NCBI RefSeq assembly: GCF_014205765.1
Contig: NZ_JACIIZ010000013.1
Location: 62,001-126,000 of the forward strand
Source of the DNA: Nitrospirillum iridis
GTDB taxonomy: Bacteria > Pseudomonadota > Alphaproteobacteria > Azospirillales > Azospirillaceae
Length of the DNA: 64,000 bases
Reading direction: 5' to 3'
Part shown: piece by piece, positions 8,156 to 17,069 of the stretch
How positions within the stretch are numbered: position 1 is the first letter of the stretch
How the letters are laid out: every line of letters starts with the position of its first letter
Position numbers and translations under genes: made by a program
The notes under the pieces: generated by a model
What the model was told of the DNA's origin: nothing
The model's input: only the letters and a program-made list of their open reading frames with translations
The model's database searches: none

Positions 8156-9394
8156 TCATCCCGGCGGGGTGATGGCGGGGGGAGGGAGGTTGCCAGCCTC
8201 CGGCCGTCGTGGGCCCCGCAGCGCAAGCCGCCCCAACCGCGCCAGGGTGATCCGCAAAAGGGACGCGTCACCTGCGCCAGCCTCGATGTCCTCCGTCCGG
8301 GGGCGGAGGTAATAGCGCAGCAGCTGAAGTTTGGCGGGCAGATGGTCCAGCAGCCCCATCTCTTCGCGCAGCTGCCGCAAGGGCGGCCGCCATCCCCGCC
8401 GCTCCGCGCCCACCAGCGGACGCACCAGGCGGGGCAGGGTATGGGCCAGCACCGCCGCTTCCCGCCGCCCCGGCGCAGGCAACCCGCGGGGCGCGGGCAC
8501 CCCCAGCAGAGCCGTGGCCAGATGGCACGATGCGCCATAGACGCCAACCACGCGCCATCGCCGGGCGAGGTCCAGCGCCTCCTCGGCCGCCGCGGGATCG
8601 GCATGCAAGGCGTGCGCGATGTCCGCGACCCATTTGAGTTTTGTCCAGCCGTGGGAAGCGGCATGACTTGAAAGGTGCAGGATGCGCAGCGCCGGCGACA
8701 AGGTGGCGACGGCCGCGCCGCCGAGGGAGATTTGCGCCGGACGCGCCATCACATGGTCCATCGGCAGAGGGAACAACACCGCCCGGTCGGTCGGCCGCCA
8801 GTGCAGTTCCACCAGCACCCCCCTCTTGCCGTCCGCTTCCGGCGCGGCGCTGAAGCGCAGTTGCGACAGCGCGACGTCGGGCCGACCGGCGAACCGCAGC
8901 GCCTTGGGCGCTTCCGGCGTGTAGCCGGCGTCCGCCAGCGCGGCGGCGGCGGCGGGCGCCTGGTCCGGCGCCACCAGAATATCGATATCGCTGTAGGTGC
9001 GCAGGGCGGCATCACCGTAGGAGATCAGGCTCTCCATCGCGCCCTTCACCACCCGGGCCGCGACGCCCGCCGCTTCCAACGTCTGGTATGCCCGCACCGT
9101 ATGTTGGGTGAGCTTCAGTCCGCCCAAGGCGCTTGCCCGCGCACCGCCGCTCAGGTCCCGCAGGACGGCATCGGGAGCCGCCAGGCCGGTCAGGAGGCGA
9201 CGGGCGGCCGGACGTCCCGCCAGTCCCGGGATTCCATGGGACCGGACCATGGCCACCAGCCGCCCCCAATCAATGGCCGCGTCGCCATTGGCCGGCGGAG
9301 GGACCTGGGCAAGGGGAGAGGCCAGGGCGAACACCAGCCGCGCTGTCGCGGTCCCGTTGGCGCCATCGCCGGCGACGGCTAGAGCCTCCCGCAT
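8156..9394 (-). CDS. Nucleotidyltransferase-fold protein (PF14907-like, NTP_transf_5)
   Basis: The middle of the 412-residue protein carries VVKGAMESLISYGDAALR followed by YSDIDILV, the KG…SDxD pattern of the minimal nucleotidyltransferase fold; the two Asp are at about residues 136 and 138. The C-terminal half is helical and rich in Arg. Proteins of this type occur beside HPr-kinase-like genes and PqqD genes in lasso-peptide and EPS loci; their chemical role there is not established. Here it lies inside the EPS region, about 7 kb from the kinase. I chose the ATG at 9394 rather than a TTG two codons earlier. It is divergent from the sugar transferase gene, across an AT-rich regulatory gap. 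Confidence 0.8.
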   Translation of the reverse strand: MREALAVAGDGANGTATARLVFALASPLAQVPPPANGDAAIDWGRLVAMVRSHGIPGLAGRPAARRLLTGLAAPDAVLRDLSGGARASALGGLKLTQHTVRAYQTLEAAGVAARVVKGAMESLISYGDAALRTYSDIDILVAPDQAPAAAAALADAGYTPEAPKALRFAGRPDVALSQLRFSAAPEADGKRGVLVELHWRPTDRAVLFPLPMDHVMARPAQISLGGAAVATLSPALRILHLSSHAASHGWTKLKWVADIAHALHADPAAAEEALDLARRWRVVGVYGASCHLATALLGVPAPRGLPAPGRREAAVLAHTLPRLVRPLVGAERRGWRPPLRQLREEMGLLDHLPAKLQLLRYYLRPRTEDIEAGAGDASLLRITLARLGRLALRGPRRPEAGNLPPPAITPPG

Positions 9395-9662
9395 CCTCAA
9401 ACTTTCCGCACCCCTGGAGCCAAGGGTGCACCAATCCGCACACCCGCGTCGAAGTTTACCTTAGGCAGTCACGCCAGTCGATGTGATAAGCTGGATCAAA
9501 CCGGGCCTCCCCAGTAAAGACTAACCGCCCACCGTTTTCGCGAAGTGTGATTAAATGTGATACGAACGATTGCGCGTGTATGATTTTTAGCTTCTCTGGG
9601 TAATAATTTTACGAATCCTGCCACTTTGGGGTCCTTAGGATAACAGTGAAAGGGGTAACCCG
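9395..9662. promoter_or_regulatory. Divergent regulatory region with TGTGA direct repeats
   Basis: This 268-bp gap is much more AT-rich than its surroundings and separates two divergent genes. At 9546-9560 it carries TGTGATTAAATGTGA, two TGTGA half-sites one helical turn (10 bp) apart; a third TGTGA is at 9482-9486. A -10-like TATGAT at 9579-9584 lies 17 bp after the second TGTGAT, which would then occupy the -35 position, as for an activator-dependent promoter. The same TGTGA-N5-TGTGA arrangement is found upstream of the lasso precursor at 20921-20935. The binding protein is unknown. Confidence 0.5.
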
Positions 9663-11153
9663 TTGGGGTCCGAGAGGACGTCGCGGGCGTTTACTGCTTG
9701 TTATCCAATTTTTCGGCAGGGATTGTGGATTGCGCATTCATGTGGCAAGGGCATCGTGGAAGACTCAGGTGAATTGGCGATCACGGGGGCGATGACCACG
9801 CGCAGGCGGGCGGCGTATTTGCCAATTGTGCCGCTTCTGCTCGCGCTGGGGGACTTGGCGATCATCCAGGCGCTGGTGCTGGCGTCGATCGCTTTGCGCA
9901 TCCTGTTCGCGCCCCTTCTGCCCATCGAGGTGCATCCGTCCGCCTTCGTGGGTGTGCAGGTCGGGGCCATCGCGCTGCCCATGGCCTACGTGGCCGCCGG
10001 TCTCTATCCTGGTTATGGCGTCACGGGCGTGCAACGTCTCCAAGCCCGGACGTCGCTGACCATCCTGTGCTTCAGCGCCATGATCTTGTTCGACTATCTG
10101 GCCCAAGGCGGGCAATGGTCGCGCGGCATCCTGGTCATCGCCGCGGTGCTGGTCACGGTGGTCATGCCGATTTGGGACGCCCTGTTCATCCAGCTGCTGC
10201 TACGGCGCAAGCTCTGGGGAAGTCCGGTGGTGGTCTTCGGGCCCGAGGCCCAGCGGCGCATCTTGGTGTCGGCGCTGGTCCGCCAGCCCGAGCTGGGGTG
10301 GATTCCCGTGGCGGAGGCCGACGGGCCGGACGGCAGGTTCGCCGTCGGCGGCGTGGCCAATACCGCCATCATCACCATCGGCTCCCAGGCCATCCCCTAC
10401 CAGGACCTGGAAACCTTGCCCTTCCGCACCGTGGTGATCGTGCCCAATCTTGAGGACGCGCAAACGCTCTGGGTCAGCGTCCGTGATCTGGGTGGGCTCA
10501 TCGGCCTGGAAATGCGGCGCAACCTGCTCAACCGTTCCAGCCAGGCGATAAAGCGCGCCTTGGACTTGGCCGCCGTGGCGCTGCTGGCCCTGCCCGTGGG
10601 GGCGGTGGTGGTCGCGTTCGTCGTCGCGGTGCAGGTGATCTCGCCAGGGCCGGCGTTCTATTTCCAGGAACGTGGCGGCCGGGGGGGGCGGACGTTCCGC
10701 ATGGCCAAACTACGGACCATGGTGCCGGACGCCGAAGCCCGCCTGCAGGCCCTGCTCGCCACCGATCCCGCCGCCCGGGCCGAATGGTCGACCTCGATGA
10801 AGCTGCGCCAGGACCCGCGGGTCATTCCCTGGGTCGGCCATTTCATGCGCCGGTTCAGCGTCGATGAACTGCCGCAGCTTTGGAACGTGTTGCGTGGGGA
10901 CATGAGCCTGGTCGGTCCCCGCCCCCTGCCGGATTATCACCTGGAGGTGCTGGCGCCCATGGTCGCCAAGCTGCGCTCCCAGGTGCGGCCCGGGGTCACC
11001 GGGCTGTGGCAGGTGTCGGGACGCAGTGAACTGAGCGTGACGGATCAGCAGCGGTTCGACGTGTATTATGTCCGCAACTGGTCGCTGTGGCTTGACATCC
11101 ACATTTTGGGCCGCACTGTGCTGGCGGTGTTGCGGGGGACGGGGGCACGATGA
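9663..11153 (+). CDS. Exopolysaccharide polyprenyl-phosphate sugar-1-phosphate transferase (WcaJ/ExoY/GumD type)
   Basis: The N-terminal half has several transmembrane segments and a CoA-binding-like domain. The C-terminal bacterial sugar-transferase domain has RALDLAAVALLALPVGAVV, then KLRTM, RFSVDELPQLWNVLRGDMSLVGPRP and VRPGVTGLWQVSGRSE, the family's catalytic signatures. It transfers a sugar-1-phosphate to undecaprenyl phosphate and so starts EPS repeat-unit synthesis at the inner membrane. The TTG at 9663 has an AAGGGG site 7 nt upstream, but family similarity begins only at the ATG at 9792, so the true start is uncertain. It begins the operon that continues with the Wzc-like kinase. Confidence 0.9.
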   Translation: MGSERTSRAFTACYPIFRQGLWIAHSCGKGIVEDSGELAITGAMTTRRRAAYLPIVPLLLALGDLAIIQALVLASIALRILFAPLLPIEVHPSAFVGVQVGAIALPMAYVAAGLYPGYGVTGVQRLQARTSLTILCFSAMILFDYLAQGGQWSRGILVIAAVLVTVVMPIWDALFIQLLLRRKLWGSPVVVFGPEAQRRILVSALVRQPELGWIPVAEADGPDGRFAVGGVANTAIITIGSQAIPYQDLETLPFRTVVIVPNLEDAQTLWVSVRDLGGLIGLEMRRNLLNRSSQAIKRALDLAAVALLALPVGAVVVAFVVAVQVISPGPAFYFQERGGRGGRTFRMAKLRTMVPDAEARLQALLATDPAARAEWSTSMKLRQDPRVIPWVGHFMRRFSVDELPQLWNVLRGDMSLVGPRPLPDYHLEVLAPMVAKLRSQVRPGVTGLWQVSGRSELSVTDQQRFDVYYVRNWSLWLDIHILGRTVLAVLRGTGAR

Positions 11154-11205
11154 GCCGCCTATGTGTTGATTTCGCCGCGTGCGGCGTTGGGGATGGAGTT
11201 TGGGT

Positions 11206-13449
11206 ATGAATTCGGTGACCCGCCTTGAAGATCTTGGCGCGGCGGTGGCCCGGTCGGGTGGCCCGGCGTCCGAGGTCGACATCGGCCAGCTGTTGCGCAC
11301 GCTATGGCGCCGGCGCTGGGTTATCCTGTCCATCACCGGCCTATCCTTGGTGGCGGCCTACTTCATCCTGTCGCAGGTCACGCCGATCTACACCGCCACC
11401 ACTCGGGTGATGATCGAAAGCCGGCGCAGCCGGGTGCTGGACGGTCGCGAACTCATCAGCGGCATGGAGCCGTTCAACATGGCGGTGATGAGCGAGGTGG
11501 AGGTCATCCGTTCGCGCAACATCGCCAAACGCGTCGCCGACAAGTTGGACCTTTACAACGACAAGCAATTCAACCCGGCGCTCATGCCGAATGAAGGATC
11601 GCGGGTTCTTGGCACCCTGTCGGCCCTGATCGGCGAGGTCAGTCAGCTGTTCGCGACGCCCGGCCCCCAGATCGACGAGGCGACGCGCCTGCAACGGCAG
11701 CGCGACGCGGTGGTGGACAAGGTGTTGGGCAGCCTGTCGGTGGAGCCGGTGCAGCTGTCGCTGGTCATCCGCGTTTCCATGCAGTCCCCCGATCCGGTGA
11801 TGGCGGCCCGGTTGGCCAACGCCTATGCCGACGCGTGCGTGGAAGAGCAGCTGGAATCCAAGTTCGACACGGTGCGCCACATTTCCACCTGGCTGAACGG
11901 GCGCCTCGACAGCCTGCGGACCGCGGTCGTGGAATCAGAGCGGGCGGTCGCCGCCTACCGTAGCGCGAACGGCCTGGTCGACACCAGCCAGCGCGGCCAG
12001 TCCATGAACCAGCAGCAGCTTTCGGAGTTGAGCTCTCAGCTGGTGATGGCCCAGTCCAAGCGGGCGGAGACGGAGGCGCGACTGTCGCGGGTGGAGGGCG
12101 CCCTGATGTCCGGCCATACCGAGGGCGCGCTGGATGACATGCTTGATTCGCCGCTGGTGCAGCACCTCAAGGAAGAGCAGGCGACCCTGGCGCGCACGGT
12201 GACGGAGCTGAAAGCGCGCTATGGCGAGCGGCATCCCGACATGGTGAAGGCCAAGTCGGAATTGGCCCAGATCGACCGCCAGCTGACCGCCGAGATCCAG
12301 AGCCTGGTGAAGACCCTGCGCAACGACTTCGCGGTCCAGAAGCAGCGTGAGGCCAGCCTGTCCGCCCAGATCCGCTCGGCGGAGGGGTCGGTGCTCACCC
12401 AGAGCAAGGCGGAAATCCGGCTGCACGAACTGGAACGTGACGCCCAGGCCAACCGCGTCCTCTATGAATCCTTCCTGTCCAAGTTCAAGGAATCGGGGGA
12501 GCAGGAGCAGTTCCAACAGGCGGACACCCGTGTCATCGCCCAAGCGGAAGTGCCGCGGTCCCCCTCGTATCCGCGCCGGCCCATGGTCCTAACGGCCGCC
12601 ACGGTACTGGGCCTGCTGGGCGGTGTGGCCCTTGTCCTGTTGCTGGAACAACTGGATCGAACCGTCCGCACCCGCGATCAGCTGGAGGAACTGGTGGGAC
12701 TGCCCACCTTCGCCCTGATCCCGCAAATCAAGAGCGGCACCGGCGAAACCGCCGTGCAAAGCTATATCATGGACCACCCCAGCTCCTCCTACGCCGAGGC
12801 GTTCCGCATGGCCTGGGTGGGGTTGCAGCAGGGGCTCGGCGACCAGGGCAGTGTCGTGGTCGTGACCTCCTCGGTGCCCGAGGAGGGCAAGAGCCTGACC
12901 TCGCTGTCGCTGGCGCGGGTGGTCTCCACCCTGGGGCTGCGGGTCATCGTCATCGACGCCGACCTGCGTCGCGCCTCGCTGGCGGCCAAGGCCGGCGTCC
13001 AGTCGCAGTACACCTTCCCCGACGTCATCGCCGGGCGGGTGACGGTTGACGAGGCCATCATCAACGATCCCTTGTCGCCGGCCGATATCATGATCAGCCG
13101 GCCGGGCGGCCACAAGGATGTGAACCTCCTGGCCTCTTCCGATCGCGTCGCGGAGATCCTGAACGGCCTGCGGTCGCGCTATGACCTGGTGGTGGTGGAC
13201 AGCCCGCCGGCGCTGGCCATGGCCGACGTGCAGGTCCTGTCGCGGATGGCGGACAAGACCGTGTTCTGCGTCCGCTGGGACCAGACCCCCCGGGAAACCG
13301 TGTTGTCCGCCTTGCGCGTCCTGCGCGACGCCAAGGCCAAGATGGCGGGCCTGCTGCTGACCCGGGTCGATATCAGCAAGCACTCCCGCTACGGCTATCA
13401 CGACGTCGGCTATTACTATGCGCGCTACCGCAACTATTATTCCGAGTGA
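11206..13449 (+). CDS. EPS chain-length regulator/BY-type tyrosine autokinase (Wzc/ExoP/GumC-like)
   Basis: The layout is an N-terminal Wzz domain with a transmembrane helix (WVILSITGLSLVAAYFIL), a long periplasmic coiled coil, the GNVR block, a second transmembrane helix (LGLLGGVALVLLL) and a cytoplasmic BY-kinase domain. The kinase has Walker A (SSVPEEGKSLTSLSLA), Walker A' (VIVIDADLRRASL) and Walker B (LVVVDSPPAL). The last 20 residues are a Tyr cluster with nine Tyr (…YGYHDVGYYYARYRNYYSE), the autophosphorylation tail. It is thus a one-piece co-polymerase plus kinase. The ATG at 11206 has a GGATGGAG site; a GTG at 11179 in the same frame is less likely. Confidence 0.93.
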   Translation: MNSVTRLEDLGAAVARSGGPASEVDIGQLLRTLWRRRWVILSITGLSLVAAYFILSQVTPIYTATTRVMIESRRSRVLDGRELISGMEPFNMAVMSEVEVIRSRNIAKRVADKLDLYNDKQFNPALMPNEGSRVLGTLSALIGEVSQLFATPGPQIDEATRLQRQRDAVVDKVLGSLSVEPVQLSLVIRVSMQSPDPVMAARLANAYADACVEEQLESKFDTVRHISTWLNGRLDSLRTAVVESERAVAAYRSANGLVDTSQRGQSMNQQQLSELSSQLVMAQSKRAETEARLSRVEGALMSGHTEGALDDMLDSPLVQHLKEEQATLARTVTELKARYGERHPDMVKAKSELAQIDRQLTAEIQSLVKTLRNDFAVQKQREASLSAQIRSAEGSVLTQSKAEIRLHELERDAQANRVLYESFLSKFKESGEQEQFQQADTRVIAQAEVPRSPSYPRRPMVLTAATVLGLLGGVALVLLLEQLDRTVRTRDQLEELVGLPTFALIPQIKSGTGETAVQSYIMDHPSSSYAEAFRMAWVGLQQGLGDQGSVVVVTSSVPEEGKSLTSLSLARVVSTLGLRVIVIDADLRRASLAAKAGVQSQYTFPDVIAGRVTVDEAIINDPLSPADIMISRPGGHKDVNLLASSDRVAEILNGLRSRYDLVVVDSPPALAMADVQVLSRMADKTVFCVRWDQTPRETVLSALRVLRDAKAKMAGLLLTRVDISKHSRYGYHDVGYYYARYRNYYSE

Positions 13450-14146
13450 GGCGGCGGCGGCCCGCGCCCAGCCCACGCCCAAGGGGTGGTGGGGGGCCGT
13501 GGTGGTGTCCGGGGCTTTCGGCCTCGCGCTGCTGGCGTTGGCCGTTCCGCGCGTGTCGCTCGAGGGATACCTGCTGACGGCGCGCCCGGGCTTGGAGGCG
13601 CTGGAAGCGGGTGACCCGGTGCCCGGTGACGAGGCCGCGGCCTTCGCCCGGAACGTGTCGTCCGTGGCGCGCGGTAGCGGCTCGCCGCAGGCCTACGCCC
13701 TGGCCGCCCGCGCCTGGATCGCCGTGGTCAAGAGCCCGGGGCGGACGGATGCGGCGGACGCGTTGGCCCAGGCGCAATCGATTCAGGCCGAGGGGCTGGC
13801 CCGGGCGCCCGCCGACCAATATGGCTGGCAACGCCTTGCCTATACGCTGAGCATGCATAACGACTGGATCGCGGCGGCCCACGCCTGGGGAATGGCCATG
13901 CGCACGGGCCCGTTCGAGCCCTCCCTGATGGGGGTCAAGTTCCGTTCCGGCTTGGCACTCTGGCGCTATATGGACCTGGATGAGCGGGCGCGGTTCGCTT
14001 GGTTGGCGGAAACCTTCCTGCAAACCCAGCGGCAGGAGATGCTGGACCAGGTCCGCCGGTTGGATGCCGCCGCGATCGTGCGCCAGGCGCTGGCCAACCG
14101 ACCCTCCGCCGCCGTTTTCGACCATGCCCTGACGGAACCGCGATGA
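13418..14146 (+). CDS. Single-pass membrane protein of unknown function in the EPS operon
   Basis: I recognise no named family. The 242-residue product has one transmembrane segment near the N-terminus (AVVVSGAFGLALLALAVP), which predicts a periplasmic C-terminal domain. That domain is rich in Ala, Arg and Trp and reads like helical hairpins, possibly degenerate TPR. Its ATG lies inside the Tyr-rich tail of the upstream kinase (32-bp overlap), and its stop overlaps the next gene by 4 bp (ATGA), so the three are translationally coupled. This argues for a role in EPS assembly, for example as a periplasmic partner of the Wzc-like protein. Confidence 0.7.
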   Translation: MRATATIIPSEAAAARAQPTPKGWWGAVVVSGAFGLALLALAVPRVSLEGYLLTARPGLEALEAGDPVPGDEAAAFARNVSSVARGSGSPQAYALAARAWIAVVKSPGRTDAADALAQAQSIQAEGLARAPADQYGWQRLAYTLSMHNDWIAAAHAWGMAMRTGPFEPSLMGVKFRSGLALWRYMDLDERARFAWLAETFLQTQRQEMLDQVRRLDAAAIVRQALANRPSAAVFDHALTEPR

Positions 14147-14931
14147 CCACGGACCAGTTCGCCGCCCTGCTGCCGAAGGCGACGCCCATCCTGGGCTTGC
14201 CGGTGCACATGACCAACCTGCGGCAGGCCGCGGACGTGGCCGAAGCCATGATCCGCACGGGACGGCGCGGCTATTTCTGCCATGTCGACGCCCGGTCTGT
14301 CCTGGCCGCCCATGATGAGCCGGGAGTGCATGCGGCGATGAGCGGCGCCACCCTGGTCTGCCCCGATGGTATGCCCATGGTCTGGCTGGGCCGCCGCCGC
14401 GGCCATCAGGTCGCGCGGACGTATGGGCCCGATTTCATGGAACTGTTGTTCGAGCGCACGGGCGCCTGGACCGACCGGCCCTGCCGTCATTTCCTGTTCG
14501 GCTCCACCCCCCAAATCCTTGAGGACCTGGTGGCGGCGCTGCGGCGCCGGGCGCCGGGGGCCCAGATCGCGGGAACCTTATCCCCCAGGTTCGGGGAATG
14601 GACCGAGGCCGAGGTGGCGGAGCACCGGCGCATCATCAACGACAGCGGCGCTGATGTGGTGTGGGTGGCCTTGGGCGCCCCGCGCCAGGATCTGTGGATG
14701 CACGAGAACCGCCCCCATCTGCGGGCGCCGTTGCTGGCGGGTGTGGGGGCCGCCTTCGCCTTTCTCGCGGGGACGACGCCCCAGGCGCCGCCGGCCATAC
14801 GCCGGGCTGGTTTTGAATGGCTGTTCCGCCTGATGACTGAACCCCGCCGGCTGGGGGGGCGTTATGCCGCCACCATTCCCCGTTTCGCCGCCCTGGTCCT
14901 GATGGAGGAACTGCGCCGCCGTGCCGCGTGA
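14143..14931 (+). CDS. Glycosyltransferase family 26 (WecG/TagA/CpsF type)
   Basis: The family blocks are all present: CHVDARSVLAAHDE, LVCPDGMPMVWLGRR, GSTPQILEDLV, VWVALGAPRQDLWMHENR and GVGAAFAFLAGTTPQAPP, then the C-terminal FEWLFRLMTEPRRLGGRY that anchors these enzymes at the membrane. WecG/TagA enzymes add the second sugar to undecaprenyl-pyrophosphoryl sugars, so this enzyme should act right after the transferase encoded at 9663. The ATG overlaps the previous stop as ATGA. The gene ends 20 bp before the convergent decarboxylase gene. Confidence 0.92.
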   Translation: MTTDQFAALLPKATPILGLPVHMTNLRQAADVAEAMIRTGRRGYFCHVDARSVLAAHDEPGVHAAMSGATLVCPDGMPMVWLGRRRGHQVARTYGPDFMELLFERTGAWTDRPCRHFLFGSTPQILEDLVAALRRRAPGAQIAGTLSPRFGEWTEAEVAEHRRIINDSGADVVWVALGAPRQDLWMHENRPHLRAPLLAGVGAAFAFLAGTTPQAPPAIRRAGFEWLFRLMTEPRRLGGRYAATIPRFAALVLMEELRRRAA

Positions 14932-14950
14932 CGCGGCGGCGGCGGCCCGC

Positions 14951-15904
14951 TCACTTGGTTGCCAGCACCGCGCGGAAATAATCAATGGTGGCGCGCAGGC
15001 CGTCGTCCAGGGCCACGGTGGGTTCCCAGGCCAGCAGTTTGCGCGCCTTCTCGATGTTGGGCTGGCGCTGCAAGGGATCGTCGGCCGGCAGGGGGCGGTG
15101 CACGATGGGGGAGGTGGAGCCGGTCAGCGCCACCACCCGGTGCGCCAGTTCCCCCACGGTGATTTCCGCGGGATTGCCCAGGTTCATGGGGCCGGTAGCC
15201 TCCGCCCCCGCCCGCATCATCCGCACGATGCCGTCGATCAGGTCGTCCACATAGCAGAAGCTCCGCGTCTGCCGCCCATCGCCATAGAGGGTGATGGGCT
15301 CGCCCCGCAGGGCCTGGACGATGAAGTTGGACACCACCCGGCCATCATCGGGGTACATGTGCGGGCCGTAGGTGTTGAAAATGCGGCCCACCCGGATTTC
15401 CAGCCCGTGCTGGCGGTGATAGTCGAAGAACAGCGTTTCGGCGCAGCGCTTGCCCTCGTCATAGCAGGCGCGGGGACCGATGGGGTTCACGTTGCCGTGA
15501 TAGTCCTCCGTCTGGGGGTGCACCGTCGGGTCGCCATACACCTCGGAGGTGGAGGCCTGGAAGATGCGGGCCCGCAGCCGCTTGGCCAACCCCAGCATGT
15601 TGATGGCGCCGTGGACGGAGGTCTTGGTCGTCTGCACCGGGTCGTGCTGATAGTGGATGGGCGAGGCGGGGCAGGCCAGATTGTAGATCTCATCCACCTC
15701 GACATAGAGGGGGAAGGTGACGTCGTGCCGCATCAACTCGAAATTCGGGTTGCCCAGCAGGGGTAGCACGTTTTCCTTGTTGCCCGTATAGAAATTGTCC
15801 ACGCATAAGACGTCGTATCCATCGTCCAGCAGGCGCTTGCACAAGTGTGACCCCAGAAAGCCTGCGCCGCCGGTAACAAGGCATCGCTTACGTAGTCTTT
15901 TCAT
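14951..15904 (-). CDS. UDP-glucuronate decarboxylase (UDP-xylose synthase)
   Basis: This is a short-chain dehydrogenase/reductase-type nucleotide-sugar enzyme. The NAD-binding GGAGFLG is at residues 12-18 and the catalytic pair Tyr148/Lys152 lies in [20 protein letters not shown] and [18 protein letters not shown] are characteristic of UXS rather than dTDP-glucose dehydratase. It converts UDP-glucuronate to UDP-xylose, a probable donor for the EPS. The 317-residue length is normal for the soluble bacterial form. It is on the strand opposite to the operon that ends at 14931 and is divergent from the kinase at 16118. Confidence 0.92.
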   Translation of the reverse strand: MKRLRKRCLVTGGAGFLGSHLCKRLLDDGYDVLCVDNFYTGNKENVLPLLGNPNFELMRHDVTFPLYVEVDEIYNLACPASPIHYQHDPVQTTKTSVHGAINMLGLAKRLRARIFQASTSEVYGDPTVHPQTEDYHGNVNPIGPRACYDEGKRCAETLFFDYHRQHGLEIRVGRIFNTYGPHMYPDDGRVVSNFIVQALRGEPITLYGDGRQTRSFCYVDDLIDGIVRMMRAGAEATGPMNLGNPAEITVGELAHRVVALTGSTSPIVHRPLPADDPLQRQPNIEKARKLLAWEPTVALDDGLRATIDYFRAVLATK

Positions 15905-16117
15905 AACGGGACGAGGACCTTTTATTATCAGAATTTGTCACTTGGCGGGTAGCCGCGAACGACGGTGATGCCGCAGTCTATCAGGCGTGTTTGATCTATG
16001 CATCGTTTAACGGTGCGACGGCCCATTTGCCGATCACCATGATTTGCCTTGAAATGGATTGCCCGAGACGCGACAAGTGGGCTGTGTTCCACTCCATGGT
16101 TTCCAGGTCGGCCTTTC
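15905..16117. promoter_or_regulatory. Intergenic region between divergent UXS and HPr-kinase-like genes
   Basis: This 213-bp gap is partly AT-rich near 15918-15945. It must hold the promoters of both flanking genes, but I could not pick out a convincing -35/-10 pair. The kinase frame is also open upstream to a TTG at 16049. I looked for a small RiPP precursor here and found none with a leader motif. Confidence 0.4.
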
Positions 16118-17065
16118 ATGACACCAACCGTCGATTGCTGCGCCGCCGCTGACGGTCCGGCTGATCGTACGCTGTGCGGTTTGCGGGTGCTGAGCGAATT
16201 ACCCCTACCGGAATTGCGGCCGTGGACGGGGGGGGGCCGCCCAGCCGATCTGAGCATTCGCCTGGGCGACGTGCCCGACCATCTTGAGGACGGGGTGGTC
16301 ATTCATCCCCTCGTGCAAGTAGCGCCGGATGGGCGCTGCCGTTTCGCCTTGGCTGCCGTGGGCGCCTATCTCATTTCCAGCGATGGGCGGGAGGTCATCA
16401 TCGCTCCGGCGCCCAATGCCACGGGCGATGAAATCCGGACCTTCCTGTTTGGGACCGTTTTCGCCGTGGTGTGTCATCGGCGCGGTTTACTGCCGTTGCA
16501 CGCGTGCTGCGTGCAGGTGGGCGACAAAGCCGTGGCCTTCGCCGGGGACAGTGGCGTGGGAAAATCCACCTTGGCGGCCACGCTTTGGACGCGGGGATAT
16601 CCCTTGTTGGCCGATGACGTCACCGTGGTGGACATGAATGCCCCCGATGGCCCCAGGGTGCTGCCCGCCTTCCCCAGGGTGAAGTTGTGGCGCGATAGTT
16701 TGGAGCGTCTGGGGCGTTCGGTCGACGGGCTGGGAGCGGTGCGGGCGTCCCTTGACAAGTATCATCTGCCGGTGGAGGAGGGCTTCTGCGCCACATCCTT
16801 GCCCCTCGCTGGCGTGGTCCAGTTGGAAAAGAATCGGAAGGTGCCGCCCGGAATCCGGCTTTTGCCGGTGACGCAGGGTTTGGGGCGGCTCAACATGGTC
16901 CTGTACCGCCCTAGGCTGATGCTTCGGCTGGGAACACAGGCGCAGCAGATGGCGCAGTTCCTGCGCCTTTTGGGAAGCGTCGGGGGGCTGCGCGCGTTGC
17001 GGCGGCCTGAAACGCCGGCCGAATGGGATGAGGTCGAGGCCCTTCTTCCGGCGTTGGCGGGATAG
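16118..17065 (+). CDS. HPr kinase-like P-loop kinase (HprK-related A / lasso-peptide kinase type)
   Basis: The C-terminal half has the HPr-kinase fold: RRGLLPLHACCV, a P-loop GDSGVGKST (residues 143-151), LLADDVTVVD with the acidic pair (165-166), and FPRVKLWRDS. There is no N-terminal HprK regulatory domain, so it is not the classical HPr kinase/phosphatase. Relatives are the HprK-related kinases of EPS loci and the kinase of the paeninodin-type lasso clusters, which phosphorylates the precursor's C-terminal Ser. The precursor at 20951 does end in Ser. The ATG at 16118 was preferred to a TTG at 16049. The sulfotransferase starts 4 bp after the stop, so the two are one operon. Confidence 0.82.
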   Translation: MTPTVDCCAAADGPADRTLCGLRVLSELPLPELRPWTGGGRPADLSIRLGDVPDHLEDGVVIHPLVQVAPDGRCRFALAAVGAYLISSDGREVIIAPAPNATGDEIRTFLFGTVFAVVCHRRGLLPLHACCVQVGDKAVAFAGDSGVGKSTLAATLWTRGYPLLADDVTVVDMNAPDGPRVLPAFPRVKLWRDSLERLGRSVDGLGAVRASLDKYHLPVEEGFCATSLPLAGVVQLEKNRKVPPGIRLLPVTQGLGRLNMVLYRPRLMLRLGTQAQQMAQFLRLLGSVGGLRALRRPETPAEWDEVEALLPALAG

Positions 17066-17069
17066 GGTC

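Noticed and set aside
9546-9560. The TGTGA repeat as a CRP/FNR site
   Set aside because: CRP-type sites need an inverted TGTGA…TCACA pair; here the half-sites are direct repeats.
15928-16302. A minus-strand 124-codon frame upstream of the HPr-kinase-like gene that could have been a RiPP precursor
   Set aside because: It overlaps the kinase start, lacks a leader motif and a credible ribosome-binding site, and shows no lasso-type core.
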